Assembly: GCA_020056895.1 (NCBI GenBank)
Contig: JAGVGV010000404.1
Coordinates: 1-6,049 of the forward strand
DNA: 6,049 nt
Reading direction: 5' to 3'
Origin: Deltaproteobacteria bacterium
GTDB taxonomy: Bacteria; Desulfobacterota; Desulfarculia; Adiutricales; JAGVGV01
Numbering within the stretch: position 1 is the first letter of the stretch; the number at the start of each line of letters is the position of its first letter. Position numbers and translations under genes: made by a program. Positions 1-5,601 of this stretch are shown one piece after another. The notes under the pieces were generated by a model, which saw nothing but the letters and a program-made list of their open reading frames with translations, searched no databases and had not been told where the DNA came from.

Positions 1-355
1 CGTGGCCGAGATCGTGCGGGCCGGAATCCAGGCGGTCAGCCGGGGCCAGCGGGAAGCGGCCATGAGCATCGGTCTTCGGCCCGCCCAGGTGCTCACCCTG
101 GTGATCCTGCCCCAGGCCTTACGGGTCATCATTCCGCCGCTGACCAGCCAGATGCTCAATCTGACCAAAAATTCGAGCCTGGCCGTGGCCATCGGGTATC
201 CGGATTTCGTTTCCGTGGCCAACACCACCATCAACCAGACCGGCCAGGCCATCGAAGGCGTGGCCCTGATCATGACCTGCTACCTGGTTTTCAGCCTGTC
301 CACTTCGGCCTTCATGAACTGGTACAACAAAAAAGTGGCTCTGGTGGAGCGATAG
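1..355 (+). CDS. aapQ: AapQ-type amino acid ABC transporter permease, C-terminal part (5' truncated by window edge)
   Basis: This is the last 117 codons of an inner-membrane permease of the polar amino acid family (HisM/GlnP type). The frame is open to base 1. The first visible codon, GTG at 2, is an internal valine: the text VAEIVRAGIQAV matches the run-up to the EAA loop, so the real start lies to the left. The EAA loop that docks on the ATPase is visible as REAAMSIGL (about visible residues 17-25), followed by LPQALRVIIPP. The NSSLAVAIGYPD stretch and the closing MNWYNKKVALVER are typical of AapQ, the first permease of the general L-amino acid transporter. AapQ pairs with AapM, whose gene begins 21 bases downstream. 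Family assignment is firm. The AapQ label rests on the C-terminal signature and on the AapM/AapP neighbours. Confidence 0.9.
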   Translation, partial: VAEIVRAGIQAVSRGQREAAMSIGLRPAQVLTLVILPQALRVIIPPLTSQMLNLTKNSSLAVAIGYPDFVSVANTTINQTGQAIEGVALIMTCYLVFSLSTSAFMNWYNKKVALVER

Positions 356-362
356 GCCGCCT

Positions 363-379
363 GGGGGGAAACGGGATTG
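363..379 (+). promoter_or_regulatory. Ribosome binding site and TTG start of aapM
   Basis: A run of six G (363-368) lies 8 bases before TTG at 377. The only nearby ATG in frame (413, codon 13) has no purine-rich sequence at a usable distance, so the TTG start is preferred. This is a sequence-based choice; alignment with other AapM N-termini would settle it. Confidence 0.55.
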
Positions 380-1471
380 GACGCCGCTGACCTGAAAAAC
401 CGCTTCGCCGACATGAAACCGCCCCGAACCCGGGTGGGCGTCCTTGGCTGGATCCGAACCAATCTGTTCGGCGGCTGGCTCAGTTCCATCCTGACCCTCC
501 TGATCCTGTTCGTCCTGTACAAAACGGCCGTCCCCTTCCTAAAATGGGCCCTCATCGACGGTCTTTGGACCGCCACCGGAGCCCAGTGCAAGGAATCTCC
601 GGGGGCCTGCTGGTCGATCATCGTCCGGAACATCCGGTTCATCATTTTCGGCTTTTTTCCGTTGGATCAGCATTGGCGGCCTTTGGCGGCCATGCTCCTT
701 CTGTTTGGCCTCCTGTTCGTCAGCCAGTACCGCCGGTTTTGGAACCGCCGGCTGGCCTGGGCCTGGGGAGCCGGGCTGGTGGTCATGGGCGTGCTGCTCA
801 AGGGCGGCATTCTGGGGCTGCCGGCGGTGGAAACGGAAAAATGGAGCGGCCTGCCGCTCACGTTGCTTCTGTCCGTATTCGGTTTGACCGCGGCCTACCC
901 TTTGGGCGTGCTTTTGGCCTTGGGCCGCCAGTCCAACATGCCGTTCATCCGGATTTTGTCCGTTTTGTATATCGAACTCATCCGGGGCGTGCCGCTCATC
1001 AGCCTCTTGTTCATGTCCTCGGTCATGTTTCCCTTGTTTCTGCCCGAAGGCGTGGTTATCAACAAGATTTTACGAGCTCAGATGGCCATCATCCTGTTCA
1101 CCGCCGCGTATATCGCCGAAGTGGTCCGGGGGGGGCTTCAGGCCATGCCCCGAGGCCAGTACGAAGCGGCCGAAGCCCTGGGGCTCAATTATTATCTCAC
1201 CATGCGGCTGGTGATTCTGCCTCAGGCCCTCAAGATCGTCATCCCGCCCACGGTCAGCATTCTGATATCGGCCTTCAAGGATACATCCCTAGTGGTCATC
1301 ATCGCCTTGTACGATGTTCTCAAGACCACCCAGGCCCGGCTGGCGGACCCGGAATGGATGGGTTTTTCGTCCGAAGCGTATATTTTTCTGGCCGTTTTGT
1401 ACTTTTTGGGCTGTTTTTCCATGTCCCACTTCAGCCGGCGGCTGGAGCGGGACCTGACCCATGAACACTGA
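377..1471 (+). CDS. aapM: AapM-type general L-amino acid ABC transporter permease
   Basis: This complete 364-residue integral membrane protein is the second permease of an Aap importer, which moves a broad range of L-amino acids across the inner membrane. It is longer than a minimal amino acid permease because it has extra N-terminal membrane segments (about residues 33-54 and 103-118). Between them is a loop with two cysteines (C71 and C78, ending GACW), a layout I associate with AapM. The conserved transporter core covers about residues 157-350. Its EAA loop contains RGQYEAAEALGL (259-270) followed by LPQALKIVIPP (281-291). The C-terminus MSHFSRRLERDLT is also typical. The gene lies 21 bases after aapQ and 66 bases before aapP, so co-transcription is likely. 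Start TTG at 377 is favoured over ATG at 413 because of its upstream G-rich site. Substrate breadth is inferred from family. Confidence 0.92.
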   Translation: MDAADLKNRFADMKPPRTRVGVLGWIRTNLFGGWLSSILTLLILFVLYKTAVPFLKWALIDGLWTATGAQCKESPGACWSIIVRNIRFIIFGFFPLDQHWRPLAAMLLLFGLLFVSQYRRFWNRRLAWAWGAGLVVMGVLLKGGILGLPAVETEKWSGLPLTLLLSVFGLTAAYPLGVLLALGRQSNMPFIRILSVLYIELIRGVPLISLLFMSSVMFPLFLPEGVVINKILRAQMAIILFTAAYIAEVVRGGLQAMPRGQYEAAEALGLNYYLTMRLVILPQALKIVIPPTVSILISAFKDTSLVVIIALYDVLKTTQARLADPEWMGFSSEAYIFLAVLYFLGCFSMSHFSRRLERDLTHEH

Positions 1472-1537
1472 CCGTCTACCGGCTCGGGGCGGATTCCCCC
1501 TTTTTTGGGGCCTAAGACCATGGATGGGTGACCGAGA

Positions 1538-2296
1538 ATGACCATGGACCAAACCGGCGATACCGCTCCCATCATCCGGATCCAGGGACTGCACAAGTGG
1601 TTCGGCGACTTTCACGTACTCCAGGGCATTGACCTGGACGTGACCAAAGGGGAACGGATCGTCATCTGCGGACCGTCGGGTTCGGGCAAATCCACCCTGA
1701 TCCGGTGCATCAACCGCCTGGAAGACCACCAGAAGGGGTCCATCGTGGTGGACGGCATCGAACTGACCACGGACATCAAGAACATCGAGGCCGTTCGGGC
1801 GGAAGTGGGCATGGTTTTCCAGCATTTCAACCTGTTTCCCCACCTGACCATCCTGGAAAACCTGGCTCTGGGTCCCATTTGGGTGCGGAAAACGCCCAAG
1901 AAGGAGGCCGAGGAAGCGGCGATGTATTTCCTGGAAAAGGTGCACATCGCCGAACAGGCGTACAAGTATCCCGGCCAGCTCTCGGGCGGGCAGCAGCAAC
2001 GGGTGGCCATTGCCCGCAGCCTGTGCATGAAACCCAAGGTGATGCTCTTTGACGAACCCACCAGCGCCCTGGACCCGGAAATGGTCAAGGAAGTGCTGGA
2101 AGTAATGATCCAACTGGCCCAGGAGGGCATCACCATGCTGGTGGTCACTCATGAAATGGGGTTTGCCAAAAGCGTGGCCCATCGGGTATTGTTCATGGAT
2201 TTCGGGCAGGTGGTGGAACAGAACACGCCCGTCGATTTCTTCGATCACCCCCGGCATGAACGGACGAAACTGTTCCTAAGCCAGATATTACACTGA
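1538..2296 (+). CDS. aapP: Amino acid ABC transporter ATP-binding protein (AapP/GlnQ type)
   Basis: This is the cytoplasmic ATPase that drives the AapQ-AapM channel, 252 residues long and full length for the family. All motifs are present in order: Walker A GPSGSGKST (45-53), Q-loop glutamine at 95 in MVFQHFNLF, ABC signature LSGGQQQR (148-155), Walker B VMLFDEP with catalytic E173, D-loop SALD (176-179) and the H-loop histidine H205 in VVTHEMGFA. The C-terminus has the usual HPRHERTKLFLSQIL ending of amino acid importers. The start ATG at 1538 has GGGTGA six bases upstream; ATG at 1544 is an alternative only two codons in. The gene follows aapM on the same strand and closes the transporter set. 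Orthology to AapP rather than to another GlnQ-like ATPase depends on the permease context. The protein appears fully functional. Confidence 0.95.
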   Translation: MTMDQTGDTAPIIRIQGLHKWFGDFHVLQGIDLDVTKGERIVICGPSGSGKSTLIRCINRLEDHQKGSIVVDGIELTTDIKNIEAVRAEVGMVFQHFNLFPHLTILENLALGPIWVRKTPKKEAEEAAMYFLEKVHIAEQAYKYPGQLSGGQQQRVAIARSLCMKPKVMLFDEPTSALDPEMVKEVLEVMIQLAQEGITMLVVTHEMGFAKSVAHRVLFMDFGQVVEQNTPVDFFDHPRHERTKLFLSQILH

Positions 2297-2312
2297 TCCT
2301 TCAAGGATTTTT
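2296..2312 (+). terminator. Weak intrinsic terminator-like hairpin after aapP
   Basis: ATCCT (2296-2300) pairs with AGGAT (2304-2308) across a three-base loop and runs directly into TTTTT (2308-2312). The stem is only 5 base pairs, so it may attenuate rather than stop transcription. It starts at the last base of the aapP stop codon and precedes the next gene by 18 bases. Its presence makes it uncertain whether the following oxidoreductase belongs to the transporter operon. Confidence 0.35.
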
Positions 2313-2319
2313 CAAGGCT

Positions 2320-2333
2320 GGAGAGCTCCCGTG
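2320..2333 (+). promoter_or_regulatory. Ribosome binding site and GTG start of the oxidoreductase
   Basis: GGAGAG (2320-2325) lies 5 bases before GTG at 2331. The GTG begins the conserved N-terminal beta strand (VSLILAHPDP), so a later start would remove part of the flavin-binding fold. This fixes the start with good confidence. Confidence 0.7.
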
Positions 2334-2921
2334 GCGGTATCCCTGATTCTGGCTCATCCCGATCCCCAAAGCTTCAACCACGCCCTGGCCCATAGGGTGG
2401 CCCTAGCCCTGGAGGAACAGGGCCGTGAGGTGTGGTTTCATGATTTGTATGCCGAAGGCTTCGATCCCCTTTTGCCGGCGGCCGAGATTCCCAAACATGC
2501 CCCGTTACCCTCCCTGGTGGACATTCACGTTCGACAGATCGTAGCGGCCGAAGGCATCGTGATTGTTCACCCCAACTGGTGGGGCATGCCGCCCGCGATT
2601 CTGGCCGGCTGGGTGGACCGGGTGTTTCGGCCCGAAGCCGCGTATCGTTTCCTGGAAGGAGACGGCGGGGAGGGGGCGCCTCAGGGTTTGCTCCAGGCCC
2701 GGGCCGCCGTGGTGCTGAATACGGCCAACACGGATCCCGAAAGGGAACGGACGGTCTTCGGGGACCCGCTCGAAGCCATTTGGCGGTCCTGCGTGTTCGG
2801 CCTGTGCGGGGTGTCCAAGGTTATCCGGCGCACGTTTTCCGTAGTGGTCACCAGCACCCTGGACCAGAGAAAAGCCTGGCTGGAGGAAGCGGCCCGGCTG
2901 GCCGTGGACGCTTTGGGCTGA
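2331..2921 (+). CDS. Flavodoxin-fold NAD(P)H oxidoreductase (KefF/MdaB/NQO type)
   Basis: This 196-residue cytoplasmic protein belongs to the flavodoxin-2 family, whose members use FMN or FAD to pass two electrons from NAD(P)H to quinones or similar acceptors. The N-terminus has the first beta strand and the flavin phosphate loop LAHPDPQSFNHAL (about 7-19). The second hallmark, HPNWWGMPPAILAGWVDRVF (80-99), matches the family's P-x-W-W-x-x-P-A-x-L-K-G-W-x-D-R-V segment and contacts the flavin ring. Downstream come a central strand AAVVLNTANT (125-134) and a GLCGVSKVIRRTF segment (157-169). Length is normal. It lies 34 bases after aapP on the same strand, separated by a weak hairpin plus T-run, so it could be read with the transporter or be independent. 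In some bacteria KefF relatives regulate potassium efflux channels, but no channel gene is present here, so a quinone reductase role is the simpler guess. Exact substrate is unknown. Confidence 0.85.
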   Translation: MAVSLILAHPDPQSFNHALAHRVALALEEQGREVWFHDLYAEGFDPLLPAAEIPKHAPLPSLVDIHVRQIVAAEGIVIVHPNWWGMPPAILAGWVDRVFRPEAAYRFLEGDGGEGAPQGLLQARAAVVLNTANTDPERERTVFGDPLEAIWRSCVFGLCGVSKVIRRTFSVVVTSTLDQRKAWLEEAARLAVDALG

Positions 2922-3022
2922 GCGACGACGCGATCGTTTCGGTTGCCCTCGGGGCGTTGTCCTTTTTTTCCGCGCCCCTCACCGGAAGGGTCCACCCGTC
3001 GGTCCGATCCGGTACATTCCAT

Positions 3023-3052
3023 TTGATTTTCGCTTCTTGACCATTGTATGCT
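3023..3052 (+). promoter_or_regulatory. Candidate sigma-70-like promoter upstream of the methyltransferase
   Basis: TTGATT (3023-3028) and TATGCT (3047-3052) are separated by 18 bases, each matching four of six consensus positions. They lie in the most AT-rich part of the 211-base gap between the oxidoreductase and the methyltransferase. Transcription would start near 3059, leaving a leader of about 70 bases. The rest of the gap holds a loose GGGGCG/CGCCCC inverted repeat (2951-2956 with 2973-2978) and ACCGGA/TCCGGT (2981-2986 with 3008-3013). Neither is followed by a T-run, so I do not call them terminators. Confidence 0.3.
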
Positions 3053-3122
3053 TTGATCGATCCCCCGGTTTTATCTTTTTCCGGAGGAATAACCACTCAC
3101 TTGGCTCGAACCTATGCATGAT

Positions 3123-3135
3123 AGGGGTGACCATG
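3123..3135 (+). promoter_or_regulatory. Ribosome binding site deciding the methyltransferase start
   Basis: AGGGGTGA (3123-3130) lies just before ATG at 3133. Longer versions of the frame begin at TTG 3037 or ATG 3118. They lack a site at usable distance, and their added residues (FDRSPGFIFFRRNNHSL) do not look like part of the protein. ATG 3133 is therefore the preferred start. Confidence 0.65.
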
Positions 3136-4263
3136 CCCAAACCGAAACCCATCACCCCGGTCCCCCCCGAGTTCACCCTGGAGGTGGACTGCCTGACCAA
3201 CAGCGCTCCCTTTTCCGCCGAAGCCCGGGCGTTTTACGAATTTTTCAGGGACGTGGAAGACCGTTTCGAACTCTGCCTGCCCCGAACCTTCATCACCACC
3301 GATTTGTATCTCAAGGCCCTGAAGCTGGTGAGCAATATCAAGTTCGAACTGGATCATGTCCGAAGCCTCCTTCGCGAAGAACGGACTTTGGCCGCCAGCC
3401 TGTTCGCCGGCACGGGGTTGTATCTGGAACATTTTATCAAGGAATTTCCGCCCGACGGGTCCGGCGCCGCCGAGCGGACAGCCGACCATTACGGCCAATT
3501 GTTTCCCAAAATGGACGACTACAACTATTACCTGGAACCCTATTTAACTCTGGAACAGCGTATCAAAAAGAACCGGCTGGAACACTATTTCGAGGACCTC
3601 GATCATAAAACCGCGCTCGACGCGGGCTGCGGAGGCGGCCGGTATACCCTGGCCCTCAACCGGCTGGGGTTCGGCGCCGTGTTCGGCGTGGACCTATCTC
3701 CCGAAAACGTGGTCTGGGCTCAGAGCCAGGCCCTGGCCAAAAGCATCGAGCGGGTTCACTATTTCAAGGCCGACGTTCTGGCCATTCCCTTCGCCGAACA
3801 ATATTTCGATTTCGTTCTCTCCCTGGGAGTGCTCCACCATACGCATGATATGAACCGGGGCCTTCGGGAGATTTATAGGGTCCTCAAACCCGGCGGAGTT
3901 TGTTATTTATCCGTCATGGAAAAACCGGGCGGGGTATTGATGGACGTGGTGGAGCTGCTACGCGTGGTGCTGGGGCCGGTGCCGCCGCCCTATGCCCGCC
4001 GGCTGCTCCGGGCCTTTGGGTTGAAGGAATTCATGGTGTACCACATTCTGGATCACCTGCTGGTGCCCATCCATCACCGAACAAAGCCCGAAGAGCTGGA
4101 AAAAATGCTGGGCCAGGCCGGTTTTTCGTCTTGGGAACGGCTGTCCCGAGGCGGCACCTTCGATACCACCGAACGCATCCACCAATGCGAAAAAAAGGGA
4201 AAGCTAAAGGATATCCAGTGGAAATACGGCGTGGGCCGGAACGCTTATTTCGTTACGAAATGA
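3133..4263 (+). CDS. Class I SAM-dependent methyltransferase with a long unassigned N-terminal region
   Basis: The protein has 376 residues if started at ATG 3133. The catalytic domain covers roughly residues 145-270 and is of the Methyltransf_11/UbiE-like type. Motif I LDAGCGGGRY (162-171) binds S-adenosylmethionine. The acidic residue ending the second strand is in GVDLS (D187). DVLAIPF (214-220) precedes FDFVLSLGVLHHT (225-237), and RVLKPGG (249-255) is the usual post-motif loop. The last 120 residues (YARRLLRAFGLKEF, HHRTKPEELEKMLGQAGF) resemble the C-terminal cap that shapes the substrate pocket in such enzymes. The first 140 or so residues have no motif I recognise and look mostly helical (SNIKFELDHVRSLLREER). 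A similar pairing of an N-terminal domain and a methyltransferase occurs in enzymes acting on lipids, quinones or natural products, but the substrate cannot be read here. The gene ends 16 bases from the convergent gene. The enzyme class is firm. Confidence 0.9.
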   Translation: MPKPKPITPVPPEFTLEVDCLTNSAPFSAEARAFYEFFRDVEDRFELCLPRTFITTDLYLKALKLVSNIKFELDHVRSLLREERTLAASLFAGTGLYLEHFIKEFPPDGSGAAERTADHYGQLFPKMDDYNYYLEPYLTLEQRIKKNRLEHYFEDLDHKTALDAGCGGGRYTLALNRLGFGAVFGVDLSPENVVWAQSQALAKSIERVHYFKADVLAIPFAEQYFDFVLSLGVLHHTHDMNRGLREIYRVLKPGGVCYLSVMEKPGGVLMDVVELLRVVLGPVPPPYARRLLRAFGLKEFMVYHILDHLLVPIHHRTKPEELEKMLGQAGFSSWERLSRGGTFDTTERIHQCEKKGKLKDIQWKYGVGRNAYFVTK

Positions 4264-4279
4264 ACCAACAATGCCTCGG

Positions 4280-4813
4280 TTATCCCATCCGGGCGCCAAA
4301 GGCGGCGAGCGCGGTGGGGATGAACCCCCGGATCATGGTTTCGCCATCGATTTTTTCCCGCTTAACGAATTCCGGATACGCCGGATGGGTTTCCTTCAGC
4401 CGGGGAAAAGGCGGCTGAAAAGAGGCCCGGATCCGGGCCTGATGGAGCACCAGATCGATCAGCGGATGCTCTTCGGCCGCGTACCCCTGAACCAGCCCCA
4501 CCCGCCCCAAAACCTCCCAGCGCACCTGATCCACCAGAAAAAGGTGGGCGTCCAAAACCCGCATTTTCTCCGATGTCGGCAGGGCGTCGAAGCCTCCGGC
4601 GGGCCCCAAATCCAGGATGCCCAGGATCAGATCGTACAAAAAAGACGCCGTATCGCGGCTCAAAAGGGCCAGTTCCATCAGGGTCCGGTCCGAAACGTCC
4701 GTCAAACGGATTCGGGCGGAAAGGGGTTCGTTGAACCGGTCCCGCCACAGCGAGCCCACCCGATGCGCCGCTTTTTCTGTTTGAAAATCGTTGATATCCA
4801 GTATCTTGGCCAT
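4280..4813 (-). CDS. Conserved-looking hypothetical protein, soluble and mostly helical
   Basis: I do not recognise this 177-residue protein. It is chosen over the overlapping plus-strand frame at 4271-4924 because its composition is that of a normal globular protein: leucine-rich helices (RTLMELALLSRDTASFLYDL, residues 43-62), balanced charge and no proline/glutamine/arginine excess. The opposite frame reads as low-complexity P/Q/R/G text. The start is ATG at 4813 with GGGGAG only 2 bases upstream (4816-4821 on the plus strand), a tight spacing, and a promoter candidate about 50 bases upstream. There is no signal peptide and no membrane segment strong enough to call, so a cytoplasmic location is inferred. 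A central stretch, KMRVLDAHLFLVDQVRWEVLGRVG (83-106), is split here by no obvious motif. The gene converges on the methyltransferase with a 16-base gap and diverges from the HELIH gene, so it is probably its own transcription unit. Function unknown. Confidence 0.72.
   Translation of the reverse strand: MAKILDINDFQTEKAAHRVGSLWRDRFNEPLSARIRLTDVSDRTLMELALLSRDTASFLYDLILGILDLGPAGGFDALPTSEKMRVLDAHLFLVDQVRWEVLGRVGLVQGYAAEEHPLIDLVLHQARIRASFQPPFPRLKETHPAYPEFVKREKIDGETMIRGFIPTALAAFGARMG
4395..4419. repeat. Perfect inverted repeat inside the hypothetical gene (8-bp arms)
   Basis: TTCAGCCG (4395-4402) and CGGCTGAA (4412-4419) are exact reverse complements around a 9-base loop. The repeat lies within the minus-strand coding region and is four bases from a second, larger palindrome. 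Confidence 0.7.
4423..4440. repeat. Perfect 18-bp palindrome inside the hypothetical gene
   Basis: AGGCCCGGATCCGGGCCT is identical to its reverse complement over all 18 bases. On the minus strand, which is the coding strand here, it is followed by CTTTTC, which gives it a weak terminator look within the gene. It encodes part of the ARIRASF segment, so it does not break the frame. Confidence 0.75.
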
Positions 4814-4861
4814 GGCTCCCCGCCCGCTTCCCCAAATGGTCCGGCCCGAAATGTTGGGGCC

Positions 4862-4870
4862 AGTATAACA
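4862..4870 (-). promoter_or_regulatory. Candidate extended -10 promoter for the minus-strand hypothetical gene
   Basis: Read on the minus strand the sequence is TGTTATACT: a TGn element directly before TATACT, which matches TATAAT at five of six positions. No good -35 lies 16-18 bases upstream; TTGAAC is present but only 13 bases away. An extended -10 does not need a strong -35. The element is about 50 bases before the ATG at 4813. The rest of the 148-base divergent region (4814-4961) shows TTGATG (4928-4933) and TAAAAG (4951-4956) 17 bases apart on the plus strand, but these abut the next start codon and are not called. Confidence 0.42.
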
Positions 4871-4961
4871 CGGGAAATACGTTCAAGGGAGAGGGATGAA
4901 GCGGAGAAGGGTCGTTGCGCATAAACCTTGATGATCCAGACCGATTTGGTTAAAAGGGGAC

Positions 4962-5498
4962 ATGCCCAAGCAACAGCCCTCACCCCAGGCGATGGACGAC
5001 GCCCAACTGAAGGTGGTGGACCATGCCATCACCGTGGCCGAGGATGTGATCAGCGACCGGTTTCACCTGACCATGGCCGCCTGGAAAAAATATCGGTACG
5101 ATATCCGGGGGTTGAAGGATTTACGGCCCGAAGAGATCCTGGCCGACGTTTTCGCCCAGATCGTCCGGTACGGCCGGCCGGCGCCTCCGGATGGACTGCG
5201 CATGGGGGATTTTTACCGCATCTGTCTGATGGATCACAATATTCTGGCCGCCCTGAACCGGGACGACCGGTTGGAACTATACCCTTTGATGGTTTATATC
5301 ATCACGCATGAACTGATCCACATCGTCCGGTTCTATACCTTCAAACAGTTCTTTCACGCCCAGCCCGAAGAGCGGGAAGCGGAAGAAGTCCGCGTGCACC
5401 AACTGACCTTCGATGTTCTCCGCAAAGCCCATCCCGCCGGCATGAACCCGGTTTTCGAATTCTATGCCGAACACCGCCGGGAAGGCGCGATTCTATGA
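4962..5498 (+). CDS. Small protein with HELIH motif, putative zinc-dependent hydrolase
   Basis: This 178-residue protein belongs to no family I can name. Its one clear motif is HELIH (116-120), inside the helix-like stretch LMVYIITHELIHIVRFY. It fits the HExxH zinc-binding signature, preceded by hydrophobic residues as in many gluzincin-type metalloproteases. A third zinc ligand could come from the acidic cluster E136, E137, E139, E141 and E142 about 16-22 residues downstream (PEEREAEEVRVH), or from H146. That arrangement resembles the HExxH...ExxA layout of small gluzincins such as the ImmA/IrrE group, but the resemblance is loose. There is no signal peptide, so it is probably cytoplasmic. 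The start ATG at 4962 follows AAAAGGGGAC with short spacing, and an in-frame stop at 4932 with no start codon in between excludes a longer form. Its upstream neighbour is divergent and its downstream neighbour convergent, so it stands alone. The gene is well supported; protease activity is only inferred from the motif. Confidence 0.8.
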   Translation: MPKQQPSPQAMDDAQLKVVDHAITVAEDVISDRFHLTMAAWKKYRYDIRGLKDLRPEEILADVFAQIVRYGRPAPPDGLRMGDFYRICLMDHNILAALNRDDRLELYPLMVYIITHELIHIVRFYTFKQFFHAQPEEREAEEVRVHQLTFDVLRKAHPAGMNPVFEFYAEHRREGAIL

Positions 5499-5551
5499 TG
5501 TGTTAAAATCGAAAAAGGACCACGGAGCCCATTCTGGACGCAACCGGCGGC

Positions 5552-5580
5552 GTGGACCGGAGGAAATCCTCCGGCCCCAC
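5552..5580. terminator. Strong GC-rich hairpin between convergent genes
   Basis: CCGGAGG (5557-5563) pairs with CCTCCGG (5568-5574) across an AAAT loop. An outer GTGG (5552-5555) pairs with CCAC (5577-5580) after a small internal bulge. No T-run follows on either strand. It lies in the 103-base gap between the HELIH gene (ending 5498) and the minus-strand gene ending at 5602. It may act as a two-way transcript end or 3' stabiliser; function is inferred from position. Confidence 0.5.
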
Positions 5581-5601
5581 ACCGATCCCGGGGTGACGGC
5601 G

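Noticed and set aside
544..1464. Plus-strand open frame of 306 codons overlapping aapM
   Set aside because: It is out of frame with the clear permease; the product is Gly/His/Arg/Pro-rich and lacks membrane segments.
1289..2257. Long minus-strand open frame of 322 codons
   Set aside because: It lies antisense to aapP, whose full set of ABC motifs proves the plus-strand gene. Its text is His/Gln/Gly-rich shadow sequence with no domain.
2951..3013. Inverted repeats GGGGCG/CGCCCC and ACCGGA/TCCGGT as terminators of the oxidoreductase gene
   Set aside because: The stems are only six base pairs with loops of 16 and 21 bases, and no T-run follows them.
3037..3132. Extended N-terminus of the methyltransferase from TTG 3037
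   Set aside because: There is no ribosome site in front of it, it would overlap the best promoter candidate, and the added residues look like translated leader.
4271..4924. Plus-strand open frame of 217 codons opposite the minus-strand hypothetical gene
   Set aside because: Its composition (many P, Q, R and G) is that of an antisense shadow. The minus-strand frame has normal globular composition, a G-rich ribosome site and a promoter candidate.
4928..4956. TTGATG-17-TAAAAG as a promoter for the HELIH gene
   Set aside because: The -10 would sit against the ribosome site and start codon, giving a leaderless transcript that contradicts the visible ribosome site.
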